In this document: one piece after another, positions 10,899-22,300 of the stretch | Numbering within the stretch: the stretch's first letter is position 1 | How the letters are laid out: every line of letters begins with the position of its first letter | Source of the DNA: Phaeoceros laevis | Lineage: Eukaryota > Anthocerotophyta > Anthocerotopsida > Notothyladales | Direction of reading: 5' to 3' | DNA: 40,094 bases | NCBI GenBank assembly: GCA_049999765.1 | Contig: JBNGIQ010009553.1 | Coordinates: 98,605-138,698, forward strand | Made by a program: the position numbers and the translations under genes | The notes under the pieces: model-generated | Databases searched by the model: none | What the model was told of the DNA's origin: nothing | The model's input: the letters and a program-made list of their open reading frames with translations, nothing else

Positions 10899-10906
10899 GT
10901 TGTGGG
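10899..10906. repeat. Right 8-bp target-site duplication (GTTGTGGG)
   Basis: This is an exact copy of the bases at 9321-9328, directly after the right terminal inverted repeat that ends in GAGCACTG. Confidence 0.9.
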
Positions 10907-10958
10907 TCATAGACCGTCGGCGAGTGCGTTGTCGTTGGTGCGGTCATACCAGGGCTAC

Positions 10959-11082
10959 TATGTCATTTTACACTTATTTCAATTCTACTTTTGAACATTT
11001 GTCCCATGGCTCTCAAAGTTCACGGGGGCTAGCTATTATGTCATTTTACACTTATTTCAATTGTACTTGTGAACATTTGTCC
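10959..11082. repeat. Two-copy direct repeat, period 78
   Basis: TATGTCATTTTACACTTATT, followed by TCAATT(C/G)TACTT and GAACATTTGTCC, occurs at 10959 and again at 11037, just outside the right end of the hAT element. Confidence 0.9.
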
Positions 11083-11220
11083 TCAGAGTCCCTATGGATG
11101 TTAATATAATTTTGTCTTCTTCTACTACACCAGATCCTTAAACGCCCAGGCGTTTCGAATTTCAAGCAATGCTGCAAAATCTACGGTTCCATTACGCCCG
11201 GCCCGGGATTCCGAACGGAG

Positions 11221-11342
11221 CGTGCTTGCCGCGGGCTCGCCTCCTGGTTTAGGTTACCTCTCTCCCCTCTCTGACCGCACGGGGCCAGGCCAGGTCGCGC
11301 GTGCCAGCCCTCAATGCTTGCTGCGTCAAACTAAGGAACGGG
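11221..11342. repeat. Right arm of imperfect inverted repeat
   Basis: This is the reverse complement of about 9062-9185. Relative to the left arm it has short insertions (about 4 bp after TTTGACGC and about 15 bp before AACCTAAACC) and lacks the left arm's CATCTCTCGCGCC block. Confidence 0.85.
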
Positions 11343-12669
11343 TATAGGGAGATGCCGAGGGGCAGAATGAAAAGATGCTGACGGCTGAAGACACGGTGTT
11401 TCAGGCTGGCGGTCACTTACGTAAAGCTCGAGGTGAGGTTAATTATAGTTGCTTCTGGTTTTATGTGTAAGCAGTGACCATCGGCATCGTGTGTATCCAG
11501 ATTCCAGAATAGCGTTGTCGTCAAACCCCTTGTAGAATGATTTGGCCCGGACCGTAGCGCCACACACCCCTGGCCAAGGTTAGGCGACATTTTTGTCAAG
11601 GAGATGCTTGCCACGCCAAGAGATGCTTTCAGTCTACACTTGGTTGCTAACGTCCACACGAGGTCACCTCGAGATAGAGCGTGTGGACGTGTGGACCTTT
11701 TGGCCCGAGAAGCATCTTCTCATAAAGTTCGGTAGTGGAAGGGATACTTCTGCCCAAAAGGAACTGACGTCGTGGACTGGCTGACAGCTGGGTAGTGATG
11801 TTTAGGGCACTGAACCTGCTCCTCTCGGGCATCTGATCAAGTGCTGCCTTTCCTCCAAATGATGAACACGATGTGGCTCCCAAGAAGTGTTCAGATCCAG
11901 TCTATGACAATCTCAATGTTGAGGACGACTAGGAACGTAGTAAGATTCGATGCTTGATCTCCACTTGCATTTCTGTTAGGCGTGTCAAGGAGCATTGAGG
12001 AGCTCTTTTCAGACCCAAATTGTCTCTGAACTTGCCACCGTAGCGGAATGACCTTGAAGGCGGGTGCAATGAGGCTGGAATCATGGGGCCTGCTGGAGCC
12101 ACATCTTCCATTTCAACTTGGAGAGCCATGGGCTTGCTGTTCAAGCCCCCCAGCACCTCGAGGATGGGGTCGCAAGTAACATGCCAATTACGCTCCTTCC
12201 ACGGCAAGTGCCCTGCGAATCAGCAGGAGGCAAATGTCTGGACTCAGCAGCCGGAATTTCATCGATGATGCAGGCAATGAAACGACGAGGGACTCAAGTC
12301 CCCACGAGCCCGGTCTGATCGTCGCACAAGCCCTTCAAGTGCAGTGCAGTGAGAGAGTGACTGGAAGTCGTAAACCCTAATGTTCCTACAAAGGCGGTAC
12401 AGCAAGGCATTCCTGCATTGCACAAGGGGCACTACTCGCACCCTTTGGAACTGGTGCTTCGCGTGCCTTCTTCACGTTGTGCATCCAGATAATTGGGAAT
12501 TTGGTGAGACTATCGATCAGGCTTTGCCGCGTTCTTGGTTTTGGGCGATGTGCGAGGTTAGTATATTCTTGGGTGATTGCGGTGTCAAGAAGTTGACGCA
12601 ATCCCCCTGGTCTGAGCTGGAGAGACTGTCCGCAGGGCTGCCTTGGGGGATCAGATCGGAGGTCCAAAC
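11343..12669. other. Intergenic / probable 5' UTR and promoter of the TPR gene
   Basis: No gene is supported. Minus-strand open frames at 11417-12207 read like protein in places but have no family signature, no shared frame and no clear splice chain. The last few hundred bases before 12670 may be the 5' UTR of the TPR gene. Confidence 0.4.
11651..11689. repeat. 10-bp-stem inverted repeat with inner palindrome
   Basis: CGTCCACACG at 11651-11660 is the reverse complement of CGTGTGGACG at 11680-11689. The interval contains the interrupted palindrome CGAGGTCACCTCG at 11659-11671. Confidence 0.85.
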
Positions 12670-14473
12670 ATGAGATCATCAGGAAGTGGGAGCAGCGGAG
12701 GACAAAAGACAGGGAATGACTACCAATTCGATTTCGGGCTGGGCTTGAGCTCGTCCAAACCCCTAGCATCGTTGAAGGATAACAAGCCACAGCACCAGCA
12801 GGTGCCAACAGGGTTTTCTTGCCCTGCTAAGCCATCTCCCTCATGGACCCCTTCCTATCAGACACCTCTAACCGGCAGAGGTTCTCAGTCACATGTCCCC
12901 GCAGGATTGCCTTCCGGGACCCGGTCAGCTTCTCTGGCGGGGACCAATGTAGCTGGCAAGGACTGGACTTCGAAAGTGGACGCACCTAACACCAAGCGGA
13001 GCAGTGGATCTGGAGCAACTCCACCCGGCGGAGGGCGAGACGTGTTTGGCGATTTGCTAAATCATGCCATGCGAGAGGGGCCACTGAACCAGCAAGGATC
13101 GTCTGCGACGCCTGCATCGGATTCGTTGGCAGGTATGAAGTCATCCTTGTCCAAGCCGAGCCCTCTACGCCACAATGTCCCTCTCTCGTCGGCACGGTCT
13201 TCTGGTGCCTTCCCTCCACCTGTTGCAATGGGTTTCAATAAGCAGGCACCGTCGTCAAACAACGGTCATAATTTGGATGACATTTTCAGCTTTCCTTCGT
13301 CCACTCGATCCTCTGCATCATCTCCTGCATTCCCTCCTGTTGAGGTAGCTTTCAACCAAGACTCTGTCTCGTCGTCCTCTACCAATGGAGACCACTTGGA
13401 TGATTTTTTCAGCTTTCCAGCTTCTGCAACAGGAAAACCTGGTGCATTCTCGTCTGTCTCAGCCACTGATCCTTTCAATTTAGTCAGTCCGTCTAACAGC
13501 CCCTCAGTAGCTGCTAGTCCCTCGCTCAACCAGAACGACAGCGATCCTTTTGGGTTCGGAATTTCGTCAGGAGCCAGTGCACCCACTTCAGATCCTTTTC
13601 CCCAATCTACCAGTGATCTTTTGGGAGATATGAGAATAGGAGAGGGCAAATCTGGTGCAAGTAGTGCGAAGGCTAATTCCAGCGGTATAAACCCTTCTGC
13701 AAGTGTGCTCGGGGGTCTTGAATCCCTACTGTCCAATGCACAGGGAAAGGACTCGGGCAAACCCTTGCGGTCAGGGACTCGGAACTCTGAAGGACCAAGT
13801 TCTACTTCTGAACAGTCAAAACCGATGACCTTTGATGGCTGGGAGCAGCTTGGAGGAGCAGAATCACAAGGAGGGGCTCCATTGACAACAGAACTTGAAG
13901 GACTGGGCCCCCCACCTGCGGGTGTCACAGCTGTTGCCGCAAACGAGAAAGGGCAAGAGTACTTCAGACAAGGACAGTTTCCAGATGCTATAAAGTGGCT
14001 CTGCTGGTCAGTTGATCTTTGGCAACGAGCTGGGAACAATGATCAGTTGATAGAAGCCCTGACGTGCAGAATTAGTTGTTACAAGGAGGTTGGGGAATAT
14101 AGAAAAGCTGTGGCTGACTGCTCCAAGGTTGAGTCCTTGCATTTATCTATTTCTGCAACCTTACGTCGTTGCTGTTGTTTCGTCCTAAATTTGTCTGGTT
14201 ACATATTTCAGAGTACACAGTGTCTTTTTGAAACTTGGAGGCTCACTATCTTGTGAATTATCTACTGCCCTGATTGACCAGGTGCTAGAGATTGACAAGA
14301 TGGACACTAGTGTGTTGCTGCAACGAGCATTCCTGTACGAGAGCATGGAGAAGTACAGGCCTAGTGTAGAGGACTTCCGCGAGGTGCTTCGCCGAGATCC
14401 AAGTCATAAAGTTGCAGCTAACACCTTGACAAGGCTGACAAAGATGATGGGAAGGCCAAGTTTCAACCTGTAA
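12670..14473 (+). CDS. TPR protein with long disordered DPF-motif N-terminus
   Basis: Two exons, 12670-14127 and 14282-14473, join in phase 0 (TCCAAG|gttgag to ttgaccag|GTGCTA), giving 549 residues. The first ATG, at 12670, is taken as the start. Residues 1 to about 420 are rich in serine, glycine, proline and asparagine and look disordered. They contain three DPF motifs (DPFNLV, DPFGFG, DPFPQS) and paired SFP segments (DDIFSFPSS, DDFFSFPAS). DPF-type motifs bind clathrin-adaptor ear domains in endocytic proteins, so an endocytic or trafficking role is possible. From about residue 425 a TPR region follows (ANEKGQEYFRQGQFPDAIKW, CRISCYKEVGEYRKAVADCS, VLLQRAFLYESMEKYRPSVE), ending MMGRPSFNL. 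TPRs are protein-binding. No J domain is present. I recognise the fold, not the exact orthologue. Confidence 0.85.
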
Positions 14474-15240
14474 TCTGTCACTGCCCTTCGGAACAGTGGA
14501 GCGGATGCAGTGGGTTAGTAACTCTGATGCATACCAAATGCAAGTACTGGGTGGTTGGTGTCTTCCAAGATGTGGTGCCCTTATGATACTGATGGTTTCC
14601 AGCTGGCCTTCAGGTGCCTTGTGTTTCTCACAAGTCTTTTGACAACTTTCTTTAGTGTGAGCTGTCTGACCTCATGGTAGTGCGCTATACTGAAGGAGGA
14701 CGGTCATGCTTGTAAACATCTGCGATGTTCGCAGGTGTTTCTCCAGAGAACGTTGATGAACATGCTATATCTCGACTGTTCGGAACTCCGGGAGTATCTT
14801 TGCAGCGAAGTGTAGGACCGCCATGGTGTTGTGAAGGGCCTTCAAGGAACTACTCTTCATCGACTAGATGCCCATTGGATGCTCCAACCTCTCTGGAAGG
14901 GTGTACATAGCAAGTCCGCGTTTTAGCTGCAATGACAGTCTCCATTCCTAATGAAGTCATCTATTGATCTATGAGGTGAGCTGTTGGTCAAGCATCTGCA
15001 ATTCTCGCGTTCACACTTCGTTTCCTGGATAGACTCGAGGGGGCTTGCCTCTCTTTGTGTTCACCTGAATGCCTCTCTACACTTTGCACAAATAAGGTCA
15101 ATGACCAACTTGGTTGTGATTCAGCCACCTGGTGTTTCGCCTTGCGTCTCGCTTCACGCCCTCTTCCATCGTGTCAGATGAAAAATTCGCAAGGAGTGAA
15201 AAAAGATTAAAAAACTAGTTAGGGTTAGTTTAGATTTGAT
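14474..15240. other. 3' flank of the TPR gene
   Basis: Probably contains the 3' UTR. Short open frames have no recognisable content. Confidence 0.4.
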
Positions 15241-15268
15241 TGGGAAATATATACATACTGCCAGTTCG

Positions 15269-15350
15269 ACTCATACTTACGGAATCCGTTGGACTCATAC
15301 CTACGGAATCCGTGGACACCAGGTAATAGTCGTGGACACCAGGTAATAGT
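15269..15350. repeat. Short tandem repeats (23-bp and 20-bp units)
   Basis: GACTCATAC(T/C)TACGGAATCCGT occurs twice near 15269 and 15292. CGTGGACACCAGGTAATAGT is then duplicated exactly at 15311-15330 and 15331-15350. Confidence 0.9.
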
Positions 15351-15442
15351 GCCCTGGGCTCATTTTTAATCAAGTTGTTTGGACTCATCCAGAAACTTCA
15401 TTAAGAAAAACTGCTAAACAAAAAAAAGAGCCTTTAGAGCTC

Positions 15443-15571
15443 CACCAAATATGGTGTCTGGCTCTTGGCTCTTGTAACTTCGTGAGTTTTAGTCCCTTAG
15501 TTTTTGCACCAAATTTCGTGTCTTGCTCTTGGCTCTTGTAACTTCGTGAGTTTTAGTCCCTTAGTTTTTGC
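15443..15571. repeat. Two-copy tandem repeat, period 64
   Basis: A unit starting CACCAAAT and containing GGCTCTTGTAACTTCGTGAG and TTTTAGTCCCTTAGTTTTTG is repeated head to tail with few differences. Confidence 0.9.
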
Positions 15572-15580
15572 TTTCACTCT

Positions 15581-15662
15581 TCCTTTCTTGATTTTGCTTA
15601 GTTTGCATCTGTTGTACGGCGTCCTTTCTTGATCTTGCTTAATTTGCATCTGTTGTACGACA
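15581..15662. repeat. Two-copy tandem repeat, period 41
   Basis: TCCTTTCTTGAT(T/C)TTGCTTA followed by TTTGCATCTGTTGTACG occurs at 15581 and 15622, directly after the 64-bp repeat. Confidence 0.9.
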
Positions 15663-16274
15663 CGTTGGCTTTTAGTCTTGTGAAGGGAGAACCAGAGTTG
15701 TGAGTGCGGGTGCGGACCTTGTGAACGACAGAGGTGTGGCATTGCGGGCGCAGCCCTTTTGCACCAGCTTTGCTCGTGGCCGAGGTTGTTCGAGCCCCTT
15801 GCACCAGGTTCTGTCCAACCAGGCCGGTTTCGCCGTCGTTTAAAGGTTTATGTATAATGGACTTATCTGCGAGGTAATTAGGTAGTTATCTGAAGTAATT
15901 AGTGAGTTATATGATATTTAGCTCTAGGGCTAGGTGTTGATTATTGGTAGGTTGAGGTTTGGGCATGAGTTAGAGTGGTGGCCCTTTTAAGGTCTGGCTC
16001 TAGAGCTCTGTTCTGGGAGATCCCTTTGTAAGCAAGAGCTTGAGTTGGTCGATGCCTAGAGCTCTGGAGGCTCTTTGCTGTACTATACTACTGTAGTACT
16101 TTTTAAAAAAAGGGATAGAAAGAAAGGGATGTCCATGGTATAGTCCATAGATCTGTGGTAGAGCAGCTTTGGGCGAGACATGGGGTCCTAATGCTGTGTC
16201 TTGTGTGCAATTAGGCTAATCATCTCAAGAAAAGATCTAGGTGTAAATCCTTTTAATCGAGGTCTCTCACAGTG

Positions 16275-16286
16275 TGGTATCAGAGC
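16275..16286 (+). other. Primer-binding site for initiator tRNA-Met
   Basis: TGGTATCAGAGC is complementary to the 3' end of plant initiator methionine tRNA and is the commonest PBS of plant LTR retrotransposons. It lies three bases after a plausible LTR end in CA. Confidence 0.85.
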
Positions 16287-16700
16287 AACCTTTGAGATCT
16301 TTAGCAGTTTGCACAGATGGATGGTGATAGGTTTCCGCTCGGCAGCCCTAGGTCACGGCCACTACTTCCAGGGATTGTTTGCAGATCTCAATCTGGCCGC
16401 AACCCTACCGCCTGAGGATCGACAACCACAACCGCCACTTCCGCACTAGTTGCGAAATGTTGTTCCAAGGCTACAGGTATGACAGTACATGCAAGGTTGC
16501 TAGTGGTCGGGACGGAGAGTCCTATTTAGGATTTCGCCGGAGGTTTCAATACGGCCAGGCGATACACTTGTTGTTCTGTACATAAGTTTTTTAACAGCCT
16601 TACAACTAGCGGCCACCTAACTTGCCGTCCATCTTGATCTAACTCGAAGCTTCTTTTAACCCAACCCTAGTTAATAAACTACAGTTATCTATGACAACAG

Positions 16701-17170
16701 GTGCCTCATGCACCACCCCACTACCGCCTAGGAGTAGTAGGTCCCTTTGCCACCGCCACAGCAGCAACAACAGGTGCCTTTGCCGCCGCAGCCACTTCAA
16801 TCAAGCCGCTTCATGGCAATTTGAATGTGGCAGATCTCTTTTCGCAATTTAGGAAGGAGATTGAGCAGAGTTATGTCAAAAGGAAACCCTCTAGACATGA
16901 GGAGACAAGGAATTTACATGTCAGTCACAAACCCTTGTTTCCGACTCAGCAAGATGTGCGAGTGAAAGGACCAATTCCGGACAAATACGGAAGAGCCAGA
17001 GACCCGAAGAAGATCACATCATGGATTTATAGCCTAGATAGTTGTTTGAGCAATTTAGGAGTCCAGGAAAAACTTGACATCAGCTAGGTCTACCAATTTG
17101 TGAAGGACGATGCCACAATTTGGTGGCAGATGCAACAGGACGAGATGAGAAGTGGTGCAAATCTATGTGC
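16701..17170 (+). pseudogene. Retrotransposon Gag fragment with in-frame stop
   Basis: The frame contains DLFSQFRKEIEQSYV and then PDKYGRARDPKKITSWIYSL, the latter matching the start of the retrotrans_gag domain of Ty3/gypsy elements. A TAG at 17085-17087 interrupts it. The same frame continues with VYQFVKDDATIWWQM, the conserved tail of that domain, before dying out. No CCHC zinc knuckle is seen. No ATG start was chosen, because the upstream frame is damaged. Confidence 0.7.
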
Positions 17171-17646
17171 GCATCAAGGACTGCACTAGTTATAAGGAAG
17201 CTCTAGAAGCTCAGACTGGGTACTAGAAATCGGCTGATAGTATGTAGGGGCTTGGGGAAGTGGACTAGGGACTGTGTAGACAAGCCTCCGGCGAATTGGA
17301 GATGGTTTTTCTTAAAAGGTGACTTACCGTGGTCCATTGTCTTGGAGCAAAAAGCCGGGAAGATTAAGAGGAGGGCGAGGGGCGACGATATAGAGGTAGG
17401 GCTTTTTTATAAGGGAATGTCATCCGACGGCCAAACAACATAAACTTCTTATTAGGAAATATTCCGAGTGTAATAGTATGAAGATTAAGCGTTATATTTG
17501 CTTAACTAGCCATCCTAAAGGAGATGGAAATGTATCGCTTCGAGATGTTGTTACTTGAGGTGGTTGATCGTCTTTGAAATGCCTATTTGACTTGGTCTTC
17601 CCAGACACTTGACCTTCTCAAAGCTTGGCCTTCTGAACGCTTAAGA

Positions 17647-17785
17647 CGCTGCCTTGAACCTTCATTTGTGCAGTGAACATCGCATGAGGTGCCATACGTT
17701 CTGGGGGATGAAAATCGCTGCCTTGAACGCTCATTTGTGCAGTGAACATTGCATGAGGTGCCATACGTTCAAGAGGATGATAATC
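17647..17785. repeat. Two-copy tandem repeat, period 69
   Basis: CGCTGCCTTGAAC, then TCATTTGTGCAGTGAACAT and GCATGAGGTGCCATACGTTC, occurs twice in a row. Similar words (TTTCATTTGTGTAGCCAACA and TGCATAAGGTG) recur near 18086-18118, beyond the gap. Confidence 0.9.
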
Positions 17786-18950
17786 GATGTGGCTGGATGT
17801 TTCTGAAATATCTGCTCACTTCTCCTTCTGGAAACAATGCATTGAACAGCAACTTGTGAGCACGTAGGTGTCTGTCTCATTCAAACTGTCATGGTAACTA
17901 GAGAAGGGTTAAAGTAATAACGGGGGTAAAAGANNNNNNNNNNTGCTAATGCCGGAATTAACGGCTTGTTAACGCATGCAATGGCTTAGATTGGCATGCA
18001 ACTGTGCCCGTTTTGGGCTTGTGACATCTTTAAATAATGGAGAGCGTGCCTGGGTGAGGCACCAGTTTTCATGTCGTAACACAAACTTTCATTTGTGTAG
18101 CCAACATTGCATAAGGTGTCGTTCTGTTAATCCCACAACCAATGGTTCCACCCGCTGGGATAACTTGAATCAGAAGGAATCAGCATGGAATCAGAGTGAA
18201 TAGACTGATGTGTCGATTGAACTGGACAATCTAGACCTAGCGAATTTGAAGTTGTAGTAATATGAAGGAATGTCAAGAGATGGACATGTATAACAAAAGA
18301 CATTGGAGTTGTAGAAGGACATGGTAAGAATAAAATGTGGTTATTTATAAGTACAACTACTTAAGTAATTGATACGCTTCAGAAAACAGAAGCTATAGAC
18401 TGTTTTGTAATGTGGCAATCTGTTTCTGTGTATAGCGTAAGAAAAACTGAGCATTTCATGAAGGAGTAGCTAGAACATTGAAATGAAAATAGCAAGAAAA
18501 AGCAAAGATAAGTTGATACATGAAATGTCAATCATGGTGGGCTTGTAGAAATGAAGATTACAACATCAGTCCGACATGTACCTTGACAAAGGGGTAGAAA
18601 GATCATAGTTATGGTTGTGCTGACCTGAATAACCTCCACCCCCCGGGTTATAGCATTTTGACCCTGGTGGCTGTGAACTGGTCGGAGCGCTCTCTACGAT
18701 CCATGGAGAATGCACAATGGCCAATGAGGCGTCATGGTGCATGCCTAAAGCATGCATGTCTCTAGCATGCATGACTTTGACTATGTGGGCGGACCCAGTG
18801 CGTTTTCTCGCTACTCGATGAAGCGCTTTTGGAGTTTCGCACTGCACAGTGACACATTCTAACCTTGCCCTGTTAGATTCTAATACTCATTTTACAAATC
18901 TCAGTTAGGTATTATCGATAATCAGTGGCGCAAAGGGAAAACGTTGTTGC
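17786..18950. other. Intergenic; no gene recognised
   Basis: Contains the second assembly gap and AT-rich unassigned DNA. Small open frames on both strands have no family signature. Confidence 0.4.
17934..17943. other. Assembly gap (10 N)
   Basis: Ten N bases; the real length is unknown. It lies downstream of the retrotransposon remnant, so part of that element could be missing here. Confidence 0.95.
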
Positions 18951-19350
18951 GCCGACTCCACGGCTTTGAGGGGAAGAGAGAAGAGCAGCAGGCAGGCAGG
19001 TCTCTCTTCTCTCTCCTCTTCCATTCCTATTCTGATTCCCCTGTGTCAGCCTCCCTTGCATAAAAGCAGCGCTCCTCGTTGCGCATCTGGTACAGCGGAG
19101 TGGCAGCTTACCCTGCCTGTGCCCTTGAAGCTAGTATCACAAGCAGCAGCAGCACGGTGGTAGGCTGGTCCTCGTGCTGCCTCGTCCCTGTTGCATCCGC
19201 GACTCCTCCGGTCCGCTGGTCTCTGCTGCGGGGAAGCAGCGTGCTCCGGCGGAAGCTGGCAGCGCTGGCACCTTCGAGGGCGGAGTATTTTGGTCGCGGT
19301 GGAGGTATGCATGGCCCAGTGGGGGCGAGCGGGTGGCCGTGGCCGTGGAA

Positions 19351-22300
19351 ATGAGCTCTGTGGATCTGCGAGAAGGACAGCGGATTACGGGCAGGGATGA
19401 GCCGAGGAGTAGTAGGTCTGCGGGGAGAAGCCAGGTAGTGACGCCGGCCATGCAGGGCCACAATGCCATGGGCAACAGAGCAGGCTACAATCTCGTAGGT
19501 GGGCACCACGGTTTTGGCAGCAGCAGCAGCATGAATGGTGGTCTAGGGCTGGCGGTGCCGCCAGGGGCCGCAGCAGCGCCTGCCTCGGCCTCTGCGCTCA
19601 CCAATCTTCGGGGTTCTGGCTTGGGAGCCATCAACCAGTCGTCGCTGAACCAATCTCTCAACCAGTCTCTCACTCAGTCGTTGAATCAGATGAATTCACA
19701 ATCCCTCAACCAGTCTATCAATTATTTGCTTGAGGCACGACCCAATATGGGCATCTCGCCCTCGCAGTTGCAGCCAGTTGCAGGTCCAAGAATTGCGGGA
19801 GGAGCCGCTGCTAACGTAGGAAGTTACAGTCTAGGGGGGGCCACTGGAGGCACCAGCTTGAACAGAACCGGGGCTGCTGGTCAGGCTGCTCTTAGCGTGC
19901 CTTCCCTTAATGGGAATTCCCGGGTTGTGCAAATGGGCCAGCAGCTTAATGATGGCGGCCAACTGGGACCTGGTCGGCCCACCAACTCGATGCTGCAGCA
20001 GCAGGGCCAGAATATGTCCTCCACACCATACAGTCCGTCGGGCAATTTGCTCGCCATGATTCAGCAAACTAGAGGTATATACTCATCAACTGTTGCCGAT
20101 GTTTTCGCTCCCACATACTTACCTTTCCTGTGTATCCTACTTGAGCAAATCAAGCTCTGCCTCCCTCCTATCCGTTCCACTTCCACGCTCTTACTGTCAG
20201 GGGCGAGTGTATCCGTGATTAGGGTAATCTGGTTTGGCGTAAAATCCATCCTTCGCGTCTCTATTCGCCACCAGACACTACTGGTACCCGTTCTAGGGTG
20301 CTGCGGATTACTTGCTGGCAAACTATGTGGCTAAAGATCCCTTGTTGGCTTCGCAGGACTAGCTGTTTCTGTGTATGGTTTCCGCAGGAGCTAATTGCCT
20401 CTATGTATGCTGTGCAGCTGCTATGAGGAAGCAAGCAACTGTCAATGCACTAGTCCAACAGAACCAAGAGTTCAGCATACAAAATGAGGACTTCCCTGCA
20501 CTGCCAGGCTTCAAAGGTAACTTTGACTCCAGGTCTATGCATGGATGTCCAGGAGATCTTCGGCTGCTGGTCAGAGTCCTACATGCAGTGTGCGTTGCTT
20601 ATAGATCTTACTTGCTTCAGCTGGAGGTAATGACTTGGCAGCCGAGTTAAAAGAGCAGCAACATGAGGCCCTGGTGGCCATGCAAACACACCACTTTGGG
20701 GTACTTTTCTTCGGTACTTTTTGCCCTACGTGAAGAAGGTTTATTTATTGTATTTGTGGTCAAGGTGGTTCAATAGGCTTTACTAGAGGATTGCTTGTAG
20801 ACCGTCTTATTTTTTGTGGGTTGGCAAGGACAGCTCGGTAGATCAGGAGGGTTTGCGTTGGGGCCTCCCTATCGGCAGCATCAGCACCAGGCAGTAGGCT
20901 CGTCAGTAGGTGTTGCTGGAGCTGCAGCGGACCTTAATCTGCATGGAGCAATGGCTGACGCTTTCCAAGCATCTCATGGTCTTTCAACATCATACCAGTC
21001 TCAGGTACTATATTTGTTAAGTGATGTTGGCTCGTCTATTGTTCCTTCGCAAGTATTTGAAGCTTACACTGTCTTCATCTCAGATTGGTGGACCTCCCGG
21101 TGGTAGTGGGCCGCAAGTGGCTATGACTGGCTTGCGGGCTGGTTCATCTAGTGGTTTGGCATCTGGTCTAGGGCAGTATGAGCACCTCATGTCACAACAA
21201 TATCGACACCACCAACAGCAGCAACAAGTTAGAGTTCATCAGCAACCAATGTCAACTCTTAGTGGGCAACCTTCAAGAGATGTTAAACGCTACTCAAGCC
21301 AAGCAACAGATGATAGATACGGTTTGAAAGGGTTGTTAGGTGTGATCAGAATGACAGACCCAGACCTTACCACTCTGGCCATTGGGACGGATCTGACGAC
21401 TCTGGGGCTTAATCTTAACTCTAGGGAAAACTTGTACAAGACGTTTGCGTCGCCTTGGGCTGAGGGGCCTACAAGGGGTGAACCTGAATACACTTTACCA
21501 GCATGTTATGTTCAACAGGCTCCTCGTTTGCAGGTAGAGTTTCTTATCTGCGTTTGGACGCTTGAAGTATCAGTTGTGCTTGTGCTGTTTTTGCAGTGAT
21601 GTAGAAATAGATGCACAGGAACTATCTGTGTTGGTCTTGTCTTGGAGGCATTTCTACAGCTGGAATTCAGTCCAGAGCAGTGATCAGTCTTACAGCGATC
21701 TATCTCATTCTGCATCAGCCCTGTGAAGAGGAACAATCCTAACTGCAGTCTTTGTTGGATATTCCAGCCAGCGAGTTTTAAGAAGTTCCCACAGGATACA
21801 CTATTCTACATCTTTTACAGGTTCGCGTATCCCCCGTTGGATTTGCAGCGGTTTGGAATTCCATAGAGTTGGGTCTTATACATCAGTCGAGGACTGTATG
21901 CGCACTCAAGTAACTGATATGCTGTTTTTCTGTTATCCAGCATGCCAAATGATGAGGCTCAGCTTTACGCTGCTGATGAACTGTGAGTTGGTTTTCCACC
22001 TGCAAGATGTTCTACCTTGTGCAGTGTTTGACCTTCCACAGTATTCACCAGAATAGTCTGGCACAATTGGTTGGCTGTTGTGTTCCATTTTACTGCTGTC
22101 GTTGGAGTCTGCCTGAGTGCCTACTTGCCTTCCTCTAACGTCACGGGAATGAACATCACAGGTGTAATAGAGGATGGTTTTACCACAAGGAGCTTAAATT
22201 CTGGTTCACACGCATACCCAACACAGAAGTTTTGGCTAAGACACATTCTTATGAACGGGGTCATTACTATTTCTTTGATACCAACAAGTGGGAAACGTCA

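Larger units (their letters stand above)
15841..17200 (+). mobile_element. LTR retrotransposon remnant, 5' part (Ty3/gypsy-like)
   Basis: The anchor is TGGTATCAGAGC at 16275-16286, the standard primer-binding site for plant initiator tRNA-Met. The sequence just before it (TCTCTCACA, then GTG) fits the end of a 5' LTR near 16271. An LTR-like stretch with repeated CTAGAGCTCTG words runs upstream. Its TG start was not fixed, so the left boundary is approximate. Downstream is a leader and then a Gag fragment. No protease, reverse transcriptase, integrase or 3' LTR was found before the gap at 17934, so the element is truncated or decayed. Confidence 0.7.

Noticed and set aside
11417-12207. Chain of minus-strand frames that read like protein
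   Set aside because: No family signature and no consistent splice phases linking the three frames; could be revisited with transcripts.
13266-14039. 257-codon minus-strand open frame
   Set aside because: It is antisense to the TPR gene's first exon, where biased serine/proline codons keep the opposite strand open.
17252-17443. Short frame after Gag as a possible pol fragment
   Set aside because: No protease, reverse transcriptase or integrase motif can be seen.
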